A stretch of DNA of 64,000 nucleotides, from the NCBI GenBank assembly GCA_963850915.1, contig CAWKND010000004.1, positions 1,169,074 through 1,233,073 of the forward strand. The letters are read 5' to 3'. Numbering within the stretch: position 1 is the stretch's first letter; each line of letters starts with the position of its first letter. This DNA is from CAVTWH01 sp963850915. GTDB lineage: Bacteria; Actinomycetota; Actinomycetes; Mycobacteriales; Micromonosporaceae. The notes beneath the pieces were generated by a model. The model was not told where the DNA came from. It ran no database searches and was given only the letters and a program-made list of their open reading frames with translations. A program made the translations under genes and the position numbers. This document shows, one piece after another, positions 27,826-36,962 of this stretch.

Positions 27826-28790
27826 CCTCGACCAGGCGTACCGCAGGATTCCTTGCCGCCCTCGTGGCCGGCGCGCTGACGCTGGCGGGCTGCGGCGGCG
27901 GTACCGAGGCGCCGTCCCCGGTCGCCGGCTCCTACGCCGCGCCCCAGCCGGCCGGCGTTCAGGACCCGGCGGTCATCCCCAGTGGCGGCGCGGCCGGCGA
28001 CACCAGCTGTGACCCGCTCGCCAGCCTGAGCCCGTCCACAGCGGTCGGCCCGGCGGTGCAGGCGATCCGGGATCGCGGCATCCTGACCGTCGGCGTGGAC
28101 CAGAACACGTTCCTGTTCGGCTACCGGGACCCGAGTACCAACCAGATCGTCGGCTTCGACATCGACATCGCCCGGGAGATGGCCAAGGCGATCCTCGGCG
28201 ACCCGAACAAAATCAAGTTGGTGGCGATCACCTCGGCACAGCGCATCCCGTACGTGTCCGACGGGACCGTGGACATGGTGGCCGACACCATGACCATCAA
28301 CTGTGACCGGTGGAAGCAGGTCAGCTTCTCCACCGACTACTACGACGCCGGCCAACGGGTACTCGTCGCCAAATCCTCGCCGTACCAGGGGATCGCGGAC
28401 CTCGGCGGCAAGAAGGTGTGCGCGGCGGCGGGCAGTACGTCGATCGCGAACATCGCGAACGCCCCGGCCAAGCCCGTCCCGGTGTCGGTGGCCGACTGGA
28501 CCGACTGCCTGGTACTGCTGCAGCAGGGGCAGGTGGACGCGATCTCCACCGACGACACCATCCTCGCCGGCCTGGCCGCCCAGGACCCCGGCGTGCACCT
28601 CGTCGGCGCCCCGTTCACCAAGGAGCCGTACGGGCTGGCCATGTCCAAGAAGTCACCGGAGCTGGTGAGCTTCGTCAACGGGGTACTGGACCGGATGCGC
28701 GCCGACGGTACCTGGGCGGCGATCTACACCAAGTGGCTCGGTACCGCCGCGCCCACGCCGCCGGCCGCAAAATACGGGCCGGCCAAGTGA
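27822..28790 (+). CDS. glnH: GlnH-like amino-acid-binding lipoprotein
   Basis: A 322-residue solute-binding protein with a lipoprotein signal ending in the lipobox LAGC at residues 20-23 and a Gly/Pro-rich linker. The bilobed binding fold shows IRDRGILTVGVDQNTFLFGY, IVGFDIDIAREMAKAI, DGTVDMVADTMTINCDRW and TDCLVLLQQGQVDAISTDD, typical of cluster-3 amino-acid-binding proteins. In the pknG pathway GlnH senses Asp/Glu-type amino acids outside the membrane and signals through GlnX. There is no ABC permease nearby, so a sensory rather than transport role is inferred. ATGA overlap with glnX and TGA/GTG overlap with the next gene. Confidence 0.9.
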   Translation: MTSTRRTAGFLAALVAGALTLAGCGGGTEAPSPVAGSYAAPQPAGVQDPAVIPSGGAAGDTSCDPLASLSPSTAVGPAVQAIRDRGILTVGVDQNTFLFGYRDPSTNQIVGFDIDIAREMAKAILGDPNKIKLVAITSAQRIPYVSDGTVDMVADTMTINCDRWKQVSFSTDYYDAGQRVLVAKSSPYQGIADLGGKKVCAAAGSTSIANIANAPAKPVPVSVADWTDCLVLLQQGQVDAISTDDTILAGLAAQDPGVHLVGAPFTKEPYGLAMSKKSPELVSFVNGVLDRMRADGTWAAIYTKWLGTAAPTPPAAKYGPAK

Positions 28791-30058
28791 TCGGCAGGGA
28801 TGAGGCCGAGCGGACGCTGGTCGGGCTGACCGCCGCACACGACCGGATCGCCACCGGGGTGTACGCGATCGACCAGCACCCCGCCCTCAACCTGTTGCGC
28901 AGCAGTACCCTCACCGGCGCCACCCAGGAGCGGGCCCGGGCGCTGCTGCCCGAGGTAGGCCGGTTGTGGGCGTACTTCACGCTCTTCGGCACCGTGCTCG
29001 ACCAGGTACGCGCGCTGCTGGCCAACCGGCGCCTGTCCGACGCGGACGAGGCTGAACTGGACGCGCTGCTGCGCCAGCCGATCCTGTCGCTGGACGCGGC
29101 CGGCATGCCGGTCGACGGGAGCGCGCCGGCCGCCAGCCGGATCTCGGTCACCGACCTGACCCGGCAGCTGGAGAACCGCACCACCACGGTCACCGGGCAC
29201 CTCGCCGAGGTGGACGCCGCGTGGACGGTGGTCGCCGGCCGGATCGCCCCGCTGACCGAGCGGGTGGACGCCGCCGCCACGCTCGCCACCGACCTCGGTG
29301 AGGTGGCGCTGGCGACGAAGCTGCGCGCCGACCTGGCGCAGGTGAGCCGGGACGAACTCGGCGACCCGTTGAGCGCGGCGCCGGGCGGCCGGCTCAGCGG
29401 TACCGTCACCACCCGGTTCGCCAACCTCTCCAGCGCGGTGGACGCCGCCCAGCAGCGGATGCGTACCCTCGCCGGGCTACGGGACGGCTATCCGCAGCGG
29501 GTGGCCGCCCTGGGTACCCAGCTCGACCAGCTCGCCGAGGCGGAGCGCGCGGTACTCGCCGCCCAGTCCCGGGCGCGGGAGAAGATCGCCGAGCCCGGGC
29601 TCGGTACGCCCCCCGATGCCACGGCGGTGCTGCGGGCCCGGCTGGCCGACCTGGACCGGCTGCGGCACGAGCGCGCCTGGGGCCGGCTCGCCGACGACGT
29701 GTCCACGCTGGAGGCGTCGGTACAGCAGGCCACCGCGCACGCGGTCGAGCAGCGGGAACTGGCCGACGGGCTGATCGCCCGCCGGGACGAGCTGCGCGGC
29801 CGGTTGACCGCCTACCGAGCCAAGGCGGCCCAGCAGGGCTTCGCCGAGCACGAGGAGCTCGGCACCCTGCACCAGCGCGCCGAGTCGCTGCTCTTCACCG
29901 CCCCCTGTGACCTGCGGGCCTGCACCCGGGCGGTGTTCGAGTACCAGGAGACGCTCAACACCCTCCTCGCCGCCCTCCGCTCCGACAGCCCGGCCGCGGG
30001 CAGCCAGCAAGCACGCAGCCAGCAAGCACGCAGCCAGAACCCGGGAGGCAACCTGTGA
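28787..30058 (+). CDS. coiled-coil protein of the pknG operon
   Basis: A 423-residue protein from a GTG overlapping the glnH stop. It is helical and Ala/Arg/Leu-rich, with long coiled-coil sections (about residues 60-130, 200-380) and no signal peptide or membrane segment. It ends with a short tandem SQQAR repeat before NPGG. No enzyme motif is visible. Proteins of this type sit between glnH and pknG in several actinobacteria, and its position suggests an intracellular scaffold or adaptor for the kinase. Its stop overlaps the pknG start. Confidence 0.75.
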   Translation: MIGRDEAERTLVGLTAAHDRIATGVYAIDQHPALNLLRSSTLTGATQERARALLPEVGRLWAYFTLFGTVLDQVRALLANRRLSDADEAELDALLRQPILSLDAAGMPVDGSAPAASRISVTDLTRQLENRTTTVTGHLAEVDAAWTVVAGRIAPLTERVDAAATLATDLGEVALATKLRADLAQVSRDELGDPLSAAPGGRLSGTVTTRFANLSSAVDAAQQRMRTLAGLRDGYPQRVAALGTQLDQLAEAERAVLAAQSRAREKIAEPGLGTPPDATAVLRARLADLDRLRHERAWGRLADDVSTLEASVQQATAHAVEQRELADGLIARRDELRGRLTAYRAKAAQQGFAEHEELGTLHQRAESLLFTAPCDLRACTRAVFEYQETLNTLLAALRSDSPAAGSQQARSQQARSQNPGGNL

Positions 30059-32499
30059 CCTCGCCCAACGCCTGCCAGCGCCCCGGCTGCGGCGGCCACT
30101 ACGCCGCCGACGGGTACTGCGACGAGTGCGGGCACAAGGCGCCGGCATCGGTCGCGCCGACCAGTGGAGCCGGCCGCTCCGGGACTTCACCGTTCAGCGC
30201 CGCCACCGGGCGTGGCTTCAGCGCCGCTACGGCCAGCGGCTTCACCGGGTCGACCGGCGCCGGACTCGGCGGGGCCGGCAGCACCGGGCGGAGCGGGCGC
30301 AGCCGTACGGCCGGGCGGGGCGGGCTGGGCGCGAACCTGGTGGCGATGCCGCCGGTACCGCTGCGTGACCCGTCCACCGCCGTGATGAAGGACCCGCAGG
30401 TACCCGAGTCGCACCGGTACTGTGGCAAGTGCGGCGAGCCGGTAGGGCGTGGCAAGGACGGCAAACCCGGTCGCGTGCAAGGGTTCTGCCCCAAGGACCG
30501 TACCCCCTTCAACTTCCGCCCCAAGCTGTCGCCCGGCGACCGGGTCGACGACCGCTACGAGATCCTCGGCGCGCTGGCCCACGGCGGCCTGGGCTGGATC
30601 TACCTGGCCCGCGACCGGAACATCTCCAGCTCCGGCGCGGACCGCTGGGTCGTCCTGAAGGGCCTGCTCAACGCGGGCGACCCGGACGCGCTGGCCGCAG
30701 CGCTGGCCGAGCGGCGCTTCCTCGTCGAGGTCGACCACCCGAACATCGTCAAGATCCACGACCTGGTCGAGCACCCCGACCCGGACACCGGCGAGAACGT
30801 CGGCTACATCGTCATGGAGTACGTCGGCGGCCGTTCACTGAAGGATCTCGCGCTCAAGCACACCGGCCCGGACGGGCGGCGTGCCCCGCTCCCGCTGGAC
30901 CAGGTACTCGCCTACGGCATCGAGGTACTCCCCGCCCTGGGCTACCTGCACAACCGGGACCTGCTGTTCTGCGACTTCAAGCCGGACAACGTGATCCATG
31001 CCGAGGAGCAGCTGAAGGTCATCGACCTCGGCGCGGTACGCCGGATGGACGACCAGGCCTCCGCGCTGTGGGGGACACCGGGCTACCAGGCGCCGGAGCT
31101 GGCCACCCGGGGCGCCTCGATCGCCTCCGACATCTTCACCGTCGGGCGTAGCCTCGCCGTCCTCTCCTTCGACTTCACCGGCTTCTCCAACAAGTACGCC
31201 AACTCGCTGCCCACACCCGCCGAGGTACCGCTGCTCGGCGAGCAGGAGTCCTACTACCGGCTGCTGCTGCGCGCCACCAACGCCGACCCGGCCCAGCGCT
31301 TCACGTCCGCCGGCGAGATGGCCGAGCAGGCCCTGGGGGTACTCCGGGAGATTCTTGCCGTGTCCGACGGCCGGCCCCGGCCGGGCATCTCGCAGCAGTT
31401 CACCCCCGAGCGCCGCGCCTTCGGTACCGCCGTCACCGGTACCCCCGCGCTCGCATCCGTGACCTCCCCGGCGCCCAGCCCGGTACCGGTCCGCCCCGGC
31501 CGACCCACGCCGACTCCGGCCAAGCCGGGCGTGGTCGGGACAGTCGGCGCGGCAGCTACCGGCGCTGCCGAGGGCGGGCTGACTGGACCCGCGGTCGCCG
31601 CCGCGCTCCCGCTGCCCCTGGTCGATCCGGCCGATCCGGCCGCCGGCTTCCTCGCCACCATCGGCGGCGCCGACCAGGTCGCCACCGTCGAAGCGCTGCG
31701 GCACGCACCGCAGCGCACCGTGGAGGTGACCCTGCGACTGGTCCGGGCCTTGATCGAAGTCGGCGACACCGGCGCAGCCCTGGCCGAGTTGGCCGCCGTA
31801 CCGACGGGTGACGGGGAGTGGCGGCAGCACTGGTACGCCGGGCTCGTCGCGCTCGCCGCCAACCGGCCGGACCAGGCCCGCCAGGCGTTCGAGGCGGTGT
31901 ACTCGGCAGTACCGGGCGAGCCGGCCGCCCAACTGGCACTCGCCGCCGCCTGCGAACTGACCGGCGACCGGGACGGTGCCGGGCTGCGGTACCTGCACGT
32001 GTGGCGGGTCGACCACAGCTACGTCAGCGCCGCCTTCGGCCTCGCCCGGATGCTGCTGGCCACCGGCGACCGGGCGAGCGCGATCACGGTGCTCGACGAG
32101 GTGCCGGACAGCTCCAGTCACCACGTCGCCGCGCAGGTCGCCGCCGTCCGGGCGAGCCTGGACCGGACCGCCGGCACACCCACCGAGGCCGACCTGATCG
32201 CCGCGTCGGCACGACTGGACCGGGTACGCCTGGATCAGCAGCGCCGGGCCGCGCTCGCCGCCGAGATGCTGCACAGCGCGCTGGACTGGCTGGGTGGAGC
32301 GCCGCACGTGCCGGCGCAGCGGCAGGCGCCGGTCGTACGCCCGGGCGGTACCTTCCTCGGTGCGGCGCTACAGGAACGCGAGGTACGCCTCGGCCTGGAG
32401 CGGGCCTACCGGACACTGGCCAGCCTGGAGACCGAGCCGCAGGCGCGTTGGGCCCTGGTCGACCAGGCCAACGCGGTTCGCCCCCGGACGATGGTCTAG
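30055..32499 (+). CDS. pknG: serine/threonine protein kinase PknG
   Basis: An 814-residue kinase. An extra N-terminal zinc ribbon (C7, C12, C22, C25 in GCGGHYAADGYCDECG) precedes a low-complexity Gly/Ser/Thr region, then the rubredoxin-like motif RYCGKCGEPVGRG; its partner motif reads CPKD, so one of the four usual cysteines is missing. The kinase domain (about 165-440) has the glycine loop LAHGGLGWIY, lysine in VVLKGLL, catalytic CDFKPDNVI lacking the usual HRD arginine, and DLGAVRR in place of DFG, all as in PknG. A C-terminal TPR domain follows. In mycobacteria PknG controls 2-oxoglutarate metabolism through the FHA protein GarA. No TM segment. Confidence 0.93.
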   Translation: MTSPNACQRPGCGGHYAADGYCDECGHKAPASVAPTSGAGRSGTSPFSAATGRGFSAATASGFTGSTGAGLGGAGSTGRSGRSRTAGRGGLGANLVAMPPVPLRDPSTAVMKDPQVPESHRYCGKCGEPVGRGKDGKPGRVQGFCPKDRTPFNFRPKLSPGDRVDDRYEILGALAHGGLGWIYLARDRNISSSGADRWVVLKGLLNAGDPDALAAALAERRFLVEVDHPNIVKIHDLVEHPDPDTGENVGYIVMEYVGGRSLKDLALKHTGPDGRRAPLPLDQVLAYGIEVLPALGYLHNRDLLFCDFKPDNVIHAEEQLKVIDLGAVRRMDDQASALWGTPGYQAPELATRGASIASDIFTVGRSLAVLSFDFTGFSNKYANSLPTPAEVPLLGEQESYYRLLLRATNADPAQRFTSAGEMAEQALGVLREILAVSDGRPRPGISQQFTPERRAFGTAVTGTPALASVTSPAPSPVPVRPGRPTPTPAKPGVVGTVGAAATGAAEGGLTGPAVAAALPLPLVDPADPAAGFLATIGGADQVATVEALRHAPQRTVEVTLRLVRALIEVGDTGAALAELAAVPTGDGEWRQHWYAGLVALAANRPDQARQAFEAVYSAVPGEPAAQLALAAACELTGDRDGAGLRYLHVWRVDHSYVSAAFGLARMLLATGDRASAITVLDEVPDSSSHHVAAQVAAVRASLDRTAGTPTEADLIAASARLDRVRLDQQRRAALAAEMLHSALDWLGGAPHVPAQRQAPVVRPGGTFLGAALQEREVRLGLERAYRTLASLETEPQARWALVDQANAVRPRTMV

Positions 32500-32507
32500 T
32501 GGCAACC

Positions 32508-33518
32508 ATGGAGTGCCCGGCCTGCGGCACCGCTGTCGAGGTCGATGACGTGTTCTGCGAGGCGTGTGGCCACGAGCTGGGTACTGCCGCGCCGCCCGCG
32601 CCGGTGGAACGCGCGGTAGCGGAGGAGCAGCGCTGGCTCTCCTCCGCCGCGACCGCGGACACCTGCCCGGGCTGCGGCGGTACCGACTTCGGCGCCGAGG
32701 GGTACTGCGAGAGCTGCGGACAGCGCCGCCCACTCGCCGAGCAGCACAGCGAACTCGACCTGGGTGAGCTGGCCGGGGTCAGCGACCGGGGACTGCGTAA
32801 CACGCGTAACGAGGACGCACTCGGCCTGGCTCGGCTGCCCGGTTACACAGTGGCGCTGGTGTGCGACGGGGTCGGCTCCTCCACCCGGCCGGACGCCGCT
32901 TCGCACGCGGCCGTGGACGCATGCCTACCCGCGCTGCTCGCGGCGTTGGAGCGGGGCGAGCCGGTCGGCGACGCGATCGGTGCCGGTACCCGCGCGGCCC
33001 AGGCCGCCGCCACGCTGGTGGCCGGGGCACAGCCGGGGGACAACCCGCCCAGCTCCACGTTCGTCTGCGCGGTGGTCGAGCCTGCCCTGGTTACCGTGGG
33101 GTGGGTGGGGGACAGTCGCGCGTACTGGGTGCCGACCGAGGGCGTACCCGAGCAGCTCACGGTTGACGACGCGGTACCCGGCCGGTTCGCCGACGGCGAG
33201 GGGGTACCCGACCATGCCGGCGCGCTCACCCGCTGGCTCGGCTCCGATGCCCGGGACACCGAGCCGCACCTGCGTACCCTCGCCCCCACCGGGCCCGGCC
33301 GGCTGCTCGTGGTCAGCGACGGGCTGTTCCGCTACTACCCCGAGGCCACCGACGTGGCCGGCGTGACCCCGGACGCGCCGCCGCTGGCCACCGCCCAGGA
33401 GCTCGTCCGGGTCGCCCTGGCGGCCGGCGGCGCGGACAACGTCACGGTCGCCGTGGTCACCTGGCCACCCGCGGCGGACTCTTCGCCGGCAGCCCCAGAA
33501 CCTTCCCAGGAGCAGTGA
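32508..33518 (+). CDS. PP2C-type protein phosphatase with N-terminal zinc ribbons
   Basis: A 336-residue protein. Two zinc-ribbon motifs, MECPACG...FCEACGHE (C3, C6, C17, C20) and TCPGCGG...GYCESCG, precede a PP2C domain: GVSDRGLRNTRNEDALGL, ALVCDGVGSSTRPDAAS, VGWVGDSRAYW and GADNVTVAVV, keeping the metal-binding aspartates. It should dephosphorylate Ser/Thr targets, probably those of the kinase encoded just before it. The GTG at 32499 shares a base with the kinase stop and is a possible earlier start. Ribbon similarity to the kinase and FHA proteins suggests a common partner. Confidence 0.9.
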   Translation: MECPACGTAVEVDDVFCEACGHELGTAAPPAPVERAVAEEQRWLSSAATADTCPGCGGTDFGAEGYCESCGQRRPLAEQHSELDLGELAGVSDRGLRNTRNEDALGLARLPGYTVALVCDGVGSSTRPDAASHAAVDACLPALLAALERGEPVGDAIGAGTRAAQAAATLVAGAQPGDNPPSSTFVCAVVEPALVTVGWVGDSRAYWVPTEGVPEQLTVDDAVPGRFADGEGVPDHAGALTRWLGSDARDTEPHLRTLAPTGPGRLLVVSDGLFRYYPEATDVAGVTPDAPPLATAQELVRVALAAGGADNVTVAVVTWPPAADSSPAAPEPSQEQ

Positions 33519-34798
33519 TGACCGACCAGCCCACGTTCACCGCCGAGGTCTTCCAGAACCAGTACCTGCCCGCCGGGGGTACCACCGTGGACGCGGTAGT
33601 TACCGTCACCGCGACCGGTGGCGGGGTCACCGGGCCGGCGCCGACCAGCGCCGTGGTCATCATGGTCGACGTTTCCGGCTCGATGGCCAGCCCGCACACC
33701 AAGATCAACGAGGCCAAGCGGGCGTGCGCGGCGGCGATCGACAGCCTGCGCGAGGGGGTACCGTTCGCGGTCATCGCGGGGCAGGCCGAGGCCGCGATGG
33801 CCTACCCCAACCAGCCCATGCTGGTACCGGCCACCACCCAGTCCCGCGCCGAGGCGAAGTCCGTGGTGCAGGGGCTGCGCCCGTTCGGCGGGACAGCCAT
33901 GGGCAAATGGCTGCACCTGGCCAACTTTCTCTTCGCCAACAGCCCGGCACAGGTCAAGCACGCCATCCTGCTCACCGACGGGGCCAACCAGCACGAGACC
34001 CCGGCCCAGCTGGCGGCGGTACTGCAGAGCTGCCAGGGCCGGTTCGTCTGCGACAGCCGGGGGGTGGGCGCCGACTGGAGCGGTACCGAGCTGCGCCAGA
34101 TCGCGTCCGCGCTGCTGGGTACCGCCGACGGCCTGCCCGATCCGGCCAGCCTCGCCGACGACTTCCGGCACATGACCGAGACGGCCATGGGCAAGGCGGT
34201 CGCCGAGGTGGCCCTGCGCGTGTGGACGCCGACCGGCTCCGTCATCCGCTTCGTCAAGCAGGCATTCCCGCACGTCGAGGACCTGACCGGCCGGCGCCAC
34301 GACGTCAGCCCCCGGATCGGGGACTACCCGCTGGGCGCCTGGGGCGCGGAGAGCCGCGACTACCACGTCTCCATCGAGGTACCGGCCGGCGCCGTCGGCG
34401 AGGAGATGCTCGCCGCGCGGATCAGTCTCGCCTCCGGCGACCAGGTCTTCGCGCAGTCTCTGGTACTGGCGAACTGGACCGACGACACCGCCCTCTCCAC
34501 GAAGATCAATCCACGCGTGGCGCACTACACCGGCCAGGCCGAGCTGGCCGACGCGATCCAGGAGGGGCTGGCCGCGCGCGACGCCGGCGACGTCGAGACG
34601 GCCACCGCCAAGCTCGGCCGCGCGGTACAGCTCGCCGAGGAGTCCGGGCACAAGGACACCGCCAAGCTGCTCGCGAAGGTGGTCGACGTGGTGGACGCGC
34701 CGACCGGTACGGTGCGGCTGAAGAAGCAGGTCGAGGGCGTCGACGCGGAGCTGGCCAACGTGCGGTCGGTCAAGACCGTCCGGGTCAAGCAGGGCTGA
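33518..34798 (+). CDS. von Willebrand factor A domain protein
   Basis: A 426-residue protein with a VWA domain. The metal-ion site motif DVSGSMAS, the conserved threonine in FGGTAMGKWL and the aspartate in ILLTDGANQH are all present, so metal binding is likely. A beta-rich domain and a C-terminal TPR-like/helical part follow. There is no signal peptide, so it acts inside the cell. Comparable VWA proteins in streptomycete operons accompany kinases and FHA proteins. AGGAG lies five bases before the ATG; its start overlaps the phosphatase TGA, and the FHA gene begins 11 bases downstream. Confidence 0.88.
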   Translation: MTDQPTFTAEVFQNQYLPAGGTTVDAVVTVTATGGGVTGPAPTSAVVIMVDVSGSMASPHTKINEAKRACAAAIDSLREGVPFAVIAGQAEAAMAYPNQPMLVPATTQSRAEAKSVVQGLRPFGGTAMGKWLHLANFLFANSPAQVKHAILLTDGANQHETPAQLAAVLQSCQGRFVCDSRGVGADWSGTELRQIASALLGTADGLPDPASLADDFRHMTETAMGKAVAEVALRVWTPTGSVIRFVKQAFPHVEDLTGRRHDVSPRIGDYPLGAWGAESRDYHVSIEVPAGAVGEEMLAARISLASGDQVFAQSLVLANWTDDTALSTKINPRVAHYTGQAELADAIQEGLAARDAGDVETATAKLGRAVQLAEESGHKDTAKLLAKVVDVVDAPTGTVRLKKQVEGVDAELANVRSVKTVRVKQG

Positions 34799-34809
34799 GA
34801 GGGGTACCG

Positions 34810-35601
34810 ATGGTCACCTGTCCCCGGGGACACAGCTCCAGCGCCACCGACTACTGCGACGAGTGCGGTGCGCCGATCGGCGGGGGTACCCCCGGTGCGG
34901 CTGCCGCTGCACCCGCCGCACCACCGGTCTCCGCGCCCCCGGCGGCGTCCGGTGGCGGTGCGCCCTGCCCCGACTGCGACACCCCACGCACCGGCCGCTT
35001 CTGCGAGGTGTGCGGGCACGACTTCCTGGCCGAGCCTGCCGTCCCGGCCGCCGCTGCCGCGCCGGATGCTGCGGCGCCGGATGCTGCGGCACCGAGTGTG
35101 GCGGCGCCGGATATCGCGGCGTCAATCCCTGTGGTGGCAACGGATCCCGCCGCTGTCGCGCCGGCAGCGGCGGCGGCCCAGGGCAGCGGGCCGGTCGCCG
35201 GCTGGCGGGTGGTGGTCAGCGCCGACCGGGAGTACTTCGAGCGGATGCGGGCTGCCTGGGGACCGGACGCGGACGAGGTCACCTTCCCGGCGTACAGCCC
35301 GCAGCGGGTGTTCGAGCTGACCGGCCAGCAGCTGCTGATCGGCCGGCGTAGCCGCTCCCGGGGCGTGGCACCGGAGATCGACCTGACCGGGCCACCCGAG
35401 GACGTCGGCGTCTCACACACCCACGCGCTGCTGGTCGGCAACCCCGACGGGACCTGGAGCGTGGTGGATCTGGACTCGGCGAACGGTACCTACCTCAACG
35501 CCGGTACCGGCCAACTGGCGGCCCACACGCCGACCCCGCTGCACAGCGGGGACACCGTACATGTCGGCGCCTGGACCACGCTCACCGTCCAGGTCAGCTG
35601 A
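34810..35601 (+). CDS. FHA domain protein with N-terminal zinc ribbons
   Basis: A 263-residue protein. Two zinc-ribbon motifs, CPRGHSSSATDYCDECG and CPDCDTPRTGRFCEVCGHD, are followed by an Ala/Pro-rich linker (about 80-125) and a C-terminal FHA domain with QLLIGRRSRSRG, VSHTHALLV and DLDSANGTYLN, the phosphothreonine-binding pattern. It is the likely analogue of GarA/OdhI-type targets or of an adaptor that recognises kinase-phosphorylated threonines. Last gene of the seven-gene operon, separated by three bases from the convergent metallopeptidase gene. GAGAGGGG precedes the ATG. Confidence 0.9.
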   Translation: MVTCPRGHSSSATDYCDECGAPIGGGTPGAAAAAPAAPPVSAPPAASGGGAPCPDCDTPRTGRFCEVCGHDFLAEPAVPAAAAAPDAAAPDAAAPSVAAPDIAASIPVVATDPAAVAPAAAAAQGSGPVAGWRVVVSADREYFERMRAAWGPDADEVTFPAYSPQRVFELTGQQLLIGRRSRSRGVAPEIDLTGPPEDVGVSHTHALLVGNPDGTWSVVDLDSANGTYLNAGTGQLAAHTPTPLHSGDTVHVGAWTTLTVQVS

Positions 35602-35604
35602 CCG

Positions 35605-36348
35605 CTAGGCGCGCAGGTACTTCAGGCCACGGGTGAGGTACGCGCGCGGGTTGGTGTCGAGGTGGCGTGCCCAGGGCGGATTCGTCTCGCCGCGCCGGTG
35701 GGCGTACACCGCCAGCGCGTAGCCGAAGACCGCCTCGCCCAGGTACCCCAGCCGGCTCGCCTGCCAGCGCTGTGCGTCGGCGCGGTACTGGAACGCCGCG
35801 TTGGCACCGAAGATGCCCAGTCCGAAGTAGACCGTGGCCAGGTCGGTGAGGCGCTCCTGGTCGGCCCGGTCGCGGCTGATCCGCCCCTCGCCGAGCAGCC
35901 GCTCGTGGCCGAGTTCATGCGCGATGGTGGCGACCAGCGCCATCGGGTCGGCGGCCTGCCCGGCCCGGATGGAAATGATCCCGCGCCCGTCGACGCGCCG
36001 GTACTCCCCGGCCGCGCCGTCGAAGTGGCGCACGGCGGGCAGGTTGGCCAGTAGCCGCCGCTCCCGCTCCTCGTCGTCGGCGCCGACGAACTCGAAGTCG
36101 ACCCGATCGGTGGCAACCCCGATGTACCCGGCCACGATCCCCAGTACCCGCCGGACGTCGGCCTCGCTGCCCGTGTAGACACCGGGGAAGAAGCTGTCGG
36201 TCGGCAGTACCACGGTGCCGTGCATGCCGTCGGCGCCGAACTGATCGGCCAGCCAGGTCAGCGACTGCTCCACCCAGGCGGCGGCGCTCGGCTCGATCGG
36301 ACAACGCGGCGCTCCCCACACGTGTATGACGGTAGCGACCAGCCGCAC
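35605..36348 (-). CDS. HExxH-type metallopeptidase-like protein
   Basis: A protein of about 247 residues from a GTG start. TIAHELGHERLLGEG gives the HExxH zinc site, and a possible third ligand lies downstream in TDLATVYFGLGIFGAN. Its N-terminal half contains TVVLPTDSFFPGVY, not an obvious catalytic region. The fold and substrate are unknown. The start at 36348 is chosen because upstream codons encode compositionally abnormal sequence antisense to the sigma gene; no good ribosome binding site is present, so the true start may differ. Convergent with the FHA gene. Confidence 0.7.
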   Translation of the reverse strand: MRLVATVIHVWGAPRCPIEPSAAAWVEQSLTWLADQFGADGMHGTVVLPTDSFFPGVYTGSEADVRRVLGIVAGYIGVATDRVDFEFVGADDEERERRLLANLPAVRHFDGAAGEYRRVDGRGIISIRAGQAADPMALVATIAHELGHERLLGEGRISRDRADQERLTDLATVYFGLGIFGANAAFQYRADAQRWQASRLGYLGEAVFGYALAVYAHRRGETNPPWARHLDTNPRAYLTRGLKYLRA

Positions 36349-36449
36349 GCGATCGTAGTGATGCGCCCGCCGGTCGGGCACCGCCGGAAACCCGCGTGCC
36401 GGTGGCAACCTTCGGCGTACGCCGGGTCGTTGACGGTGCGGAGGTGGCG

Positions 36450-36962
36450 GTGGACGAGTTCGGGGAGTACGTCGCGGCGGCGTGGACGCGGCTGCTGCGC
36501 TCCGCGTGGCTGCTGACCGGGGATTGGCACCTGGCCGAGGATCTGCTGCAGACGGTTCTGGCCCGGGCGCACGGCCGGTGGTCGCGGCTGCGCGACGGTT
36601 CGCCGGACGCGTACCTGCGGGCGATGCTGGCCACCACGTACCTGTCGTGGCGGCGCCGCCGGTGGCGGGGCGAGGTACCCACCCGGTTGCTGCCGGAGCG
36701 GCCGGAGCACGACGTACACGCCCGGGTGGATCTCCAGGAGTCTGTGCGCCAGTCGTTGGCGGCACTGCCGCGCCAGCAGCGGGCGGTACTGATGCTCCGG
36801 TTCCACGCCGATCTCACCGAGGCGGCCACGGCGCACGCGTTGGGCATCGGGGTGGGCACGGTCAAGTCGTACACGGCGCGGGCACTGGCTTCGCTGCGGC
36901 AGGATCCGGGGCTGCGCGAACTGATCGGCCTCGGCAGGAGCGCGGGAGAGGAGGCCCCGTAA
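36450..36962 (+). CDS. SigE-family ECF RNA polymerase sigma factor
   Basis: A 170-residue sigma factor with region 2 (LLRSAWLLTGDWHLAEDLLQTVLARAHGRW) and region 4 (RQQRAVLMLRFHADLTEAATAHALGIGVGTVKSY) in the compact form of the actinobacterial SigE (SigmaE-like) family. It has none of the C-terminal extension of ECF41. The GTG at 36450 has GGAG six bases upstream; GTG 36444 is possible. TAATG overlaps the start of the next gene, a membrane-bound protein in the position of an anti-sigma factor. Confidence 0.88.
   Translation: MDEFGEYVAAAWTRLLRSAWLLTGDWHLAEDLLQTVLARAHGRWSRLRDGSPDAYLRAMLATTYLSWRRRRWRGEVPTRLLPERPEHDVHARVDLQESVRQSLAALPRQQRAVLMLRFHADLTEAATAHALGIGVGTVKSYTARALASLRQDPGLRELIGLGRSAGEEAP

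Noticed and set aside
27822..28790. GlnH as part of an ABC amino-acid importer
   Set aside because: No permease or ATPase gene lies nearby, and gene order matches the GlnX-GlnH-PknG sensory module.
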